This document shows positions 57,801-64,000 of a stretch of 64,000 nt of DNA, piece after piece (positions within the stretch are counted from its first letter, which is position 1; each line of letters opens with the position of its first letter). The notes under the pieces were generated by a model, which ran no database searches, was not told where the DNA came from, and saw only the letters and a list, made by a program, of their open reading frames with translations. The stretch comes from Pyrenopolyporus hunteri (taxonomy: Eukaryota > Ascomycota > Sordariomycetes > Xylariales > Hypoxylaceae): contig CADCXC010000014.1 of the NCBI GenBank assembly GCA_902806595.1, positions 806,001 through 870,000 on the forward strand, read 5' to 3'. The translations under genes were made by a program, and so were the position numbers.

Positions 57801-59543
57801 ATGCCCCGGCGTCCCGGTCGTGCAGCCGCCAAGCGCGCTGCTGCGAAGCTTGGTAAGTTATCTTTTCACGCTGAATTCCTCGCCTTAATGCCTTGACGCT
57901 TTGTTGCCCCGTCGCACGCGCAATCGAGCCCGACCTGTCGCCTTCATGTTTGGCTTTGCCGTATGTGTGGAACACTCATCTAACCTTTCAACCAATGATT
58001 CAGAAAGCACCCCTAGGGCCCTTGAGGAGATTGAGGACGAGGTAATGCCTGATGCTGATGCCTCTGACGGGGAACAGCAGGCCGAACCTGAGGAACAGGA
58101 GAACGAAGAGGAATCTGGTGGAGAGGCTGAAGAGAACCAAGATTCCGATGGCCCTTCTGTCAAATCTCCTTCACCTCCACCTCAACCCGTTATCCGAAGA
58201 CGACGTCTCGGCCGTCCCCCCAAGAACCGCCCTCCCGACTGGGATACTCTACCGATCGAGACTCCCCAGCGCGATCCGAACGATCCTCCCAAGCGCCGTG
58301 GCCGCGGAGGCTGGAGAGGTAGGGGTGGCCGTAAAGGCGCCTCTTATCAACCGACGCAGCAGACTATCGACAAGGAGGGCAACATGATGGACATAGTTGA
58401 CGACGAAGTGGCGTTACCGGAGGACCCCGAAGGAGAGACCAAAGTAGACAAACTCGGGAATCTGCAAGGCGGGCGTGAGTACCGCTGCCGAACCTTCACC
58501 GTCGCGGGCCGCGGAGATCGCCTTTACATGTTGTCGACCGAACCTGCCCGTTGCGTGGGGTTCAGGGATTCGTACCTTTTCTTCACCAAACATAAGCGGC
58601 TCTACAAGATCATTGTGGATGATGACGAGAAGCGCGACATGATCGAGCGTGATATTATCCCGCATTCCTACAAGGGCCGTGCGATAGGAATCGTTACGGC
58701 CCGCTCGGTATTCCGGGAGTTTGGAGCGTTGATCATCGTCGGTGGCAAGCGAATCATCGACGACTACGAGGTTGCCAAGGCGCGGGCTGAGGGTGTCGTG
58801 GAGGGCGAGCTGGCCGATCCTAACGACAAGTTCGTCGAAGGCGAGGAGTACAACAAGAACCAGTACGTCGCTTGGCACGGTGCCAGCGCCGTCTACCACT
58901 CGGGAGCGCCGTCTGTTCCCACCCAGAACGGCAAGATAGACATCAAGAAGAGACGAGTGAATGTCACTGATGTCAACTGGCAATTTGAGCACGCCCGCGA
59001 AGCAAGGTACGTTACAAAACCAACAAGCACGCCCTTCTGTCGTCTAAGACTACTTAGTCTAACTGTCTTCCTAGCCGCTTCAACGCCGAGATTGGCGCCA
59101 TTCGTCGTCAGAATCAGTCCGGCGTATACGACGTTCATACCAACATGATGCAGTACCCCGCTACGACGCAGCCTACCCATGCAAGGTTCGAACAGGTTGC
59201 AGATTCTTCTGCCCCGACTGGCAGCGCTCGCTTCCCCCCGTTAGATCCGAAGATCCCGCGTAATTTCAAGGTTATCGATACGTACATGGAGACTCCCCCT
59301 GCCGGTCTTTCGTCCGCCGTGTACGAGCAACGCGCGGTTCCCAGCTTCCTGGCCGACTTCCAAGGGCTCGGAGCCGTGTCGAAAGACGTCTTGGACGAGC
59401 TCCCGCCCGAATGCCGAGCCGCGTTCGACAAAGCCCTAGAGAATGAAAACGCGTGGAAGGCCAAATGGGGGCCCGAGTCGGTTATGGGGCATAGGAGGCC
59501 CCCTATAATCGATGCTGCTATCGTCCCCTATAGTAGGATGTAG
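57801..59543 (+). CDS. rsc7: RSC chromatin-remodelling subunit Rsc7/Npl6 (Swp82 family)
   Basis: Three exons, 57801-57852, 58004-59006 and 59075-59543, give 507 aa. Exon 1 encodes MPRRPGRAAAKRAAAKL and is split from exon 2 by a 151-bp intron. An acidic stretch (about 24-66) precedes an AT-hook-like RRRRLGRPPKNRPPDW (about 82-97). A second Arg/Gly-rich patch (KRRGRGGWRGRGGRKG) follows. The Rsc7/Swp82 domain contains REYRCRTFTVAGRGDRLYMLSTEPARCVGFRDSYLFF, SYKGRAIGIVTARSVFREFGALIIVGGKRIIDDY and the conserved SRFNAEIGAIRRQNQSGVYDVHTNMMQYP rebuilt across the last intron. Known role: a structural subunit of RSC or SWI/SNF remodellers, nuclear. It is convergent with the quinone oxidoreductase gene. 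Confidence 0.93.
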
Positions 59544-60278
59544 AAGATCCACTATTCGGAATCTGGTGACGATGAGCCGGATACAACATCAACCTCTTAT
59601 CCACCACCCCCTTATTCACCTTGAACAAAGAGACAGCGTTTGATGAGGACGAATGCCCGCTCGTTTCTTATACTAATTGGGTGGTGTTGGCATTGGCCGA
59701 GCAGCTCGGCGGCGTGGGGAGAACTACCTGAACTTAGGCGCGCTTGTTCGCCGTCGATAGGTGTGCGACCACGGCCTCTAAGATGTAACACTAGTTTGGT
59801 TAGGGCGTTACTGGTCCATAAAAGGCGTGGCGGGATGCCATGCAGCAGATACCATGGACATCAGCTGGTTTAGTAGACGCAGTGAAGTCGGACTCAACCG
59901 GTAGTAAGGCGTTCAACCCGGTTATTAGATTCGTTGTCTCTGCGGGAGAAGACCACGTCTAGCGCTAATTGATTCGTTTGGCCGCCCTTGGTGTTTAGGT
60001 ACTTGGCTTGTGAACTTGGAACGTTATGATTCGTGTGAGTTGATCGTTCGGGCCCTCACCCCCTATTACATATAACGGCACTACACCCCTGAAGCACTAT
60101 CCGCTCCATTAGAAAGCTTAGCTGAGCAGTCGCCTAAGACGTACTCAACGTATATACATTCTCTAGGTAAAGGTAAGCGTAATTATCATACAGTGAATAC
60201 GGATACAGTCGTTCATAAGTCTAACCGTCTATCGCTACTTTTCTTTTTTTTTTTTTTTTCCCGTTTAATAACCCAAGT
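59544..60278. other. Convergent 3' intergenic region
   Basis: Lies between the ends of rsc7 and the sulfide:quinone oxidoreductase gene. A T homopolymer of about 16 bases (60244-60259) sits just past the latter's stop codon; on its coding strand this is an A run. No gene is seen. Confidence 0.5.
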
Positions 60279-61985
60279 TTAACTCGTCGGCGTAGTATTA
60301 GGCTTGAAAAACCCGCTCGGTCCGTACCACGTCCCCTTCAGAAAGTGGTTCCAGTAGACATACGGCTACGAACCCGTTAGTCAAACGGCGCTTTTCAACA
60401 TACCCCCTACCTAGGTAGGTACGAATGCGGGATCTTCGGGAGACATCAGAACTTACGAAGAAATCCTTCTTCAGGTGATAGAACACCCGCCGCGGCGTCT
60501 CCTGGCCGCCCAGGACGCCCTCGAACGTCTCCTTGGGCACGCCGCCGTACTTGAACTCGCACAGCATGAGCTCCCCGTGGCCCGTGAGCAGCGGGCAGCT
60601 CGCGTACCCGTCGTACGCCGCCTCGGGCTCCCGGCCCCGCATCGCCGCGAGCAGGTTGTCCACCAGCACCGGGGCCTGCGAGGTTATGGCCGCGGCCGTC
60701 TTGCTGTTCGGCAGGCTGGACGCGTCGCCGAGCGAGAACACGTTCTTGAACTTGGTGTGTTGCGTCGTGGACTTGTCTACGTCGACCCAGCCGGCTGCGT
60801 CCGCTGGAGGGGGGGAGGAAGGGGTGTTAGTAAGGGAAATTTGGCGGGGATGACTTGGCTAGGCTGGGTAGGGGGTCCGGCTGGGCTTGCGCTTACCTAG
60901 TTGCGATTTGGCGACCCAGTCCCACGGCTTCTGGGGCGGTACGACGTCTACGTGAATCCGAGATTAGCGATTATTCAACGGGATTGGTTTCGGGCGCTGT
61001 TGTGGAAGGTCAACGTACGTAAGAAGCCGAATTCCCTCTCGACGAGTGCGCCTCCGGCGCCCTCTGCTAGATTTTTGAACGTCGCCACCTTCTTCTTCGG
61101 GTCTACCTTCACGAGGTTGTGTTGGAAGAGACCCTCGACGTTGCGCTGCTTGCGCAACTCTTCTAGCGCCTGCGAGTACTTCGGGACGGCGAACATGGCT
61201 ACTCCTGAGTCAACATCTGCGTATCACGTAAGGGGGCACCTTGGTCGTCTTACTAGGGGCGCCGGTTGCGAAGGTAATGTCGATGTTGTCTCGCACGCCG
61301 TCCCGCTTCCACTGCGAGAGGGCCATCCACATGATTTTCTGGGGCGCGCCAGCACACTTGATGATTCCAGCAGGCTGGGTGAAAATAGCCGGCCCCTTTT
61401 TGAAGGCCTGTATATTCCTCCATACCTGCTCGACCGACTTCTCCGAGTAGATGGAGGTTACTTGACTAGCTTGGTCATTTAGAGCTTCCTGAAGGCCCGA
61501 GATGCCGGCGAAGTTAGTCTCGAGCCCTGGAGCTACTATGAGATAGTCATATGATACGTCGACCCCTTCAGACGTTTTGATGGCGTTGTTTGCAGGATCG
61601 AAGGTGGACACTCTGAGAGAATAATGCTTCACGCCTTCTGGGATCACTGAAGAAAGAGGTCTTTGCGTTGCATAGAGATCTTTCAGGCCCGAGCCAACGA
61701 GCGTCCATCCGGGCTGTTCTGGTGTTAGTAACCGAAGATCTTAACAAGGCGTTGAAGGAGACGCACTTGGTAGTGATGCGTTTGCGCGGGGTCTAGGATG
61801 GCAATATCCTTCTTCTCAAATTCTGGGTTAGTTTGCAACTGGGCGGCAACCGTAACGCCGGCGGTCCCTCCACCGACGATGACAACACGATGGTGAGCCT
61901 TAGATGGTATCGAGGTTGCGTAGGTTCTCGCAAGCCTCCTGACGGGGGTCCTGAGGACTGGTCGGAGCACGGCAACTCCCGCCAT
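60279..61985 (-). CDS. hmt2: Mitochondrial sulfide:quinone oxidoreductase
   Basis: Six exons, 61985-61767, 61713-61254, 61198-61019, 60947-60897, 60803-60457 and 60365-60279, give 447 aa. The N-terminus (LRPVLRTPVRRLARTYATS) is a mitochondrial presequence. The FAD Rossmann motif is RVVIVGGGTAG (38-43). The two redox cysteines typical of eukaryotic enzymes are present: Cys193 in GIIKCAGAPQKIMWMA and Cys373 in YDGYASCPLLTGHGE. The second FAD segment is NVFSLGDASSLPNSKTAAA. The last exon gives PYVYWNHFLKGTWYGPSG, the membrane-binding C-terminus. The donor ending exon 2 was chosen (GTAAGA) because it restores FATGAPTMFAVPKYS. Known role: oxidises H2S in the mitochondrial inner membrane, passing electrons to ubiquinone (S. 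pombe Hmt2). The adjacent intron 5 carries the dispersed AGGTAGG motif. Confidence 0.95.
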
Positions 61986-64000
61986 GTCTACCTGTGCCTC
62001 TACCTATACGCTGTGGTATTAAATCCGAACAGGGGCCTCGAATTAGGTAATACTATACTGGGATATCTGCGTTACTTGAAGGAAGTTGTTGATTGGTAGT
62101 AAGTTTGATATCTCAGTTCCAGTAAGAGTGGAAGAAATCTGGTCACGTGAAAGCACGCAATACTAAATTGCCTATTTCCTCTAGCGTAGCCAATAGGATC
62201 CGTCCATTCCGTGAGACTATCTGATGGGTTCATGTTATACGGACAATCGCTTTTTAAAGGTTCTGTCCATGCTAGAAATATCTGCCAGCTGCTTATTAGC
62301 TTTGCCAGGTGCTTTGACGGCCGCTTCGTCTTGCAGTAAGTGCCACGATATTATACACGCTAAGTCTCAAGTAATGTCCCCCAGAATTCGGAGGATATCC
62401 ACTAAAATATAGTGGCCATTATTGAAAGTTTGGCGTTGGATAAAAATGAACCAGCTGATACCGCACTAATGGTATGAAGCAACAGCTGGTGGATTATGCT
62501 AGTGTAGACAAAACCTTCGAAAGCGACATCCATACTCTCATACAATCAACATCTAAGGACAACTCAATTGCAGGAAGGGTTCTGAAGTGATCGCCTCTGA
62601 CTGTTAAAAATTCCCGTAAGGTCAATATCCCACCAAATTGACGCAATCCGGTTAGGTTCTTTCTTTTTTTAGTCCTCTACAAATATGTCGAGCCGGAGTT
62701 CGACTAAGTCCACCCTAGAGATTTCTATCAAGCCAAAACAGCCACATTGATAACTTTACTCCGGCTACTAATTTCATAGACAGTTCTATTTTCAACAGCA
62801 ATTTCAAATCAAAGTAATCACAACTAGCTCGCGCTTTTAGTCGAGCTCCGTCGAGAGGAAGATATTTGAACGTAATGCGTAAGCCCCATTTCTAATGAGG
62901 TATATAAGGATTTGAACATGGGTACTTAACTTTGCGATTCTGAGTGGGTTGAATGGCTTCGGTGGCAGCTGGGTAGGTACCTAATATGCAATGCTATGCA
63001 GTGCCTAGGGGCTGTATCTCAGTCATGGCTTCATCGGGTTATGTCAAGGCACATCGACCTATGAGGGACTTATCTGGTCATATGTGACAGGTAATCAGCC
63101 GCAGAACATTCCCTATCTATCGACAGCACCTTGACTCAAGGCGTTGGCGTATACCTATGATTGATCAATAGGTGCGACCAGCCAAGAAATTCGACGAGCT
63201 TGACCTTCGGACGGCGGGATTGTAGATGTCGGCTGAATAGCTGAGTACCTACCTGGGGGAGCGATTATGGGGGCGGGACACCGACCGTGTGGCGTTTAGA
63301 ACCCTGTCCCTAGCGGCTTCGCTCATATCGTGGCTGTTTCGGATGTTGGTGTCCCGGGAGAATGCCGCAACGCGATGGCTTATCTGAGACCCAATTTATA
63401 CGACTATTGAATGGACGTTGTGCCAGTCACCCTCATTGCCTATACTTTGGGTTCGACGAAACCCATGTGATGAAAGCTTATATAACCTATCGGCGAAAGT
63501 AGCCGGCGCGGTGGGATGAAAAGGAAACAAAACATAAATCGTTCTTGTATACACCACAAGTTTGATATACTCCATAAGGCTATAGCAGGCGTAACTATCT
63601 TGTCACTCATTCGCTCGGCCATCTAGAATAACGGATCGCTATGGGGTTATAAAGAGCCGGTGGGACCGATATTCGTTGTCGATAGGTATGTAAGTAGACA
63701 AGGGCTATGTCATGAGAAGCCAGGGTGAGAGTCATGGATGATGCTAATTGGGGCTACTTCTGCATAAACCGCGTGCTTCTTGCAGCTTACTTACCTGAAC
63801 CAAGACGGAGGTCCGTGGTGAGGCAAGGGTATGGCAACGAACAGCGAGAAGTACATCAATTAGCTGGAAGAGATCCCGTTGGTGACCCAGACATCACATC
63901 TATACCTTGACGAGACGAAACTAATTGGCTAAGATGACAACAGACTACGACCGTAGCTACATAGCTCACCATCGTAAGCGATGCGTCGGAGGCTGTTTAT
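61986..64000. other. Right-end 2-kb interval without a recognised gene
   Basis: The left few hundred bases are the promoter of the sulfide:quinone oxidoreductase gene. The remainder has only frames of about 60 residues on both strands, with no domain, splice support or repeat structure beyond one GTAGGTACCTAA motif near 62971. A gene that begins beyond 64000 cannot be excluded. Confidence 0.5.

Noticed and set aside
61199..61253. Alternative donor GTGCCC for intron 2 of the sulfide:quinone oxidoreductase gene
   Set aside because: It breaks the frame before MFAVPKYS. The upstream GTAAGA donor restores the conserved FATGAPTMF junction.
1..64000. CRISPR arrays, phage or bacterial operon features
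   Set aside because: No regularly spaced repeats or bacterial gene organisation occur. The spliced genes show fungal nuclear DNA.

Overview
The window is nuclear DNA of a filamentous ascomycete (Pezizomycotina, most likely a sordariomycete). The evidence is short introns of about 50-150 bp with GTAAGT/GTATGT donors and CTAAC-like branch points, gene-to-gene spacing of 0.3-5 kb, and typical fungal genes: a COP9 signalosome subunit, Rsc7, Caf120, a CorA-like protein and a heme-dependent N-demethylase family protein. The intergenic DNA carries a dispersed TAGGTAGGTACCT-type motif. There are no bacterial-style operons. Exons were assigned by hand from frame continuity, splice consensus and family alignment from memory; no search was run.

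Layout. 1-4598 (+): the 3' part of a large gene combining sacsin-like HSP90-fold ATPase sequence with a C-terminal NO VEIN (DUF3883) domain. 4867-5495 (-): a small secreted protein. 6038-7191 (-): a Gln/Pro-rich unknown. 7.2-12.1 kb: gene-poor. 12080-15336 (+): an F-box protein. 16088-17035 (+): Jac1/HscB. 17.0-19.2 kb: apparently decayed, with a 29-base A tract and an interstitial telomere-like repeat. 19163-20729 (-): a CorA-like membrane protein. 21936-23264 (+): CSN4. 23504-24713 (-): an SGNH hydrolase. 26978-31221 (-): Caf120. 31.2-36.1 kb: gene-poor.

36091-37410 (+): Ptc7-type PP2C phosphatase. 38039-39008 (+): Utp23. 39946-43444 (+): a DUF726/TMCO4-like lipase. 43.4-47.9 kb: gene-poor. 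47875-49337 (+): a single-pass Mid2-like membrane protein. 50274-51057 (-): Tvp23. 51662-53041 (-): an N-demethylase family protein. 54722-56938 (+): a thiamine diphosphate enzyme with a probable mitochondrial presequence. 57801-59543 (+): Rsc7. 60279-61985 (-): mitochondrial sulfide:quinone oxidoreductase. 62.0-64.0 kb: no gene seen.

Most genes are independent housekeeping functions: mitochondrial Fe-S assembly and sulfide oxidation, mitochondrial phosphatase, 18S rRNA processing, chromatin remodelling, mRNA turnover, protein neddylation control and Golgi traffic. I see no convincing multi-gene system. The best candidates for something under-described are the ATPase/NO VEIN protein at the left edge, the head-to-head N-demethylase and ThDP-enzyme pair near 53-55 kb, and the decayed tract holding telomere repeats near 18.1 kb.
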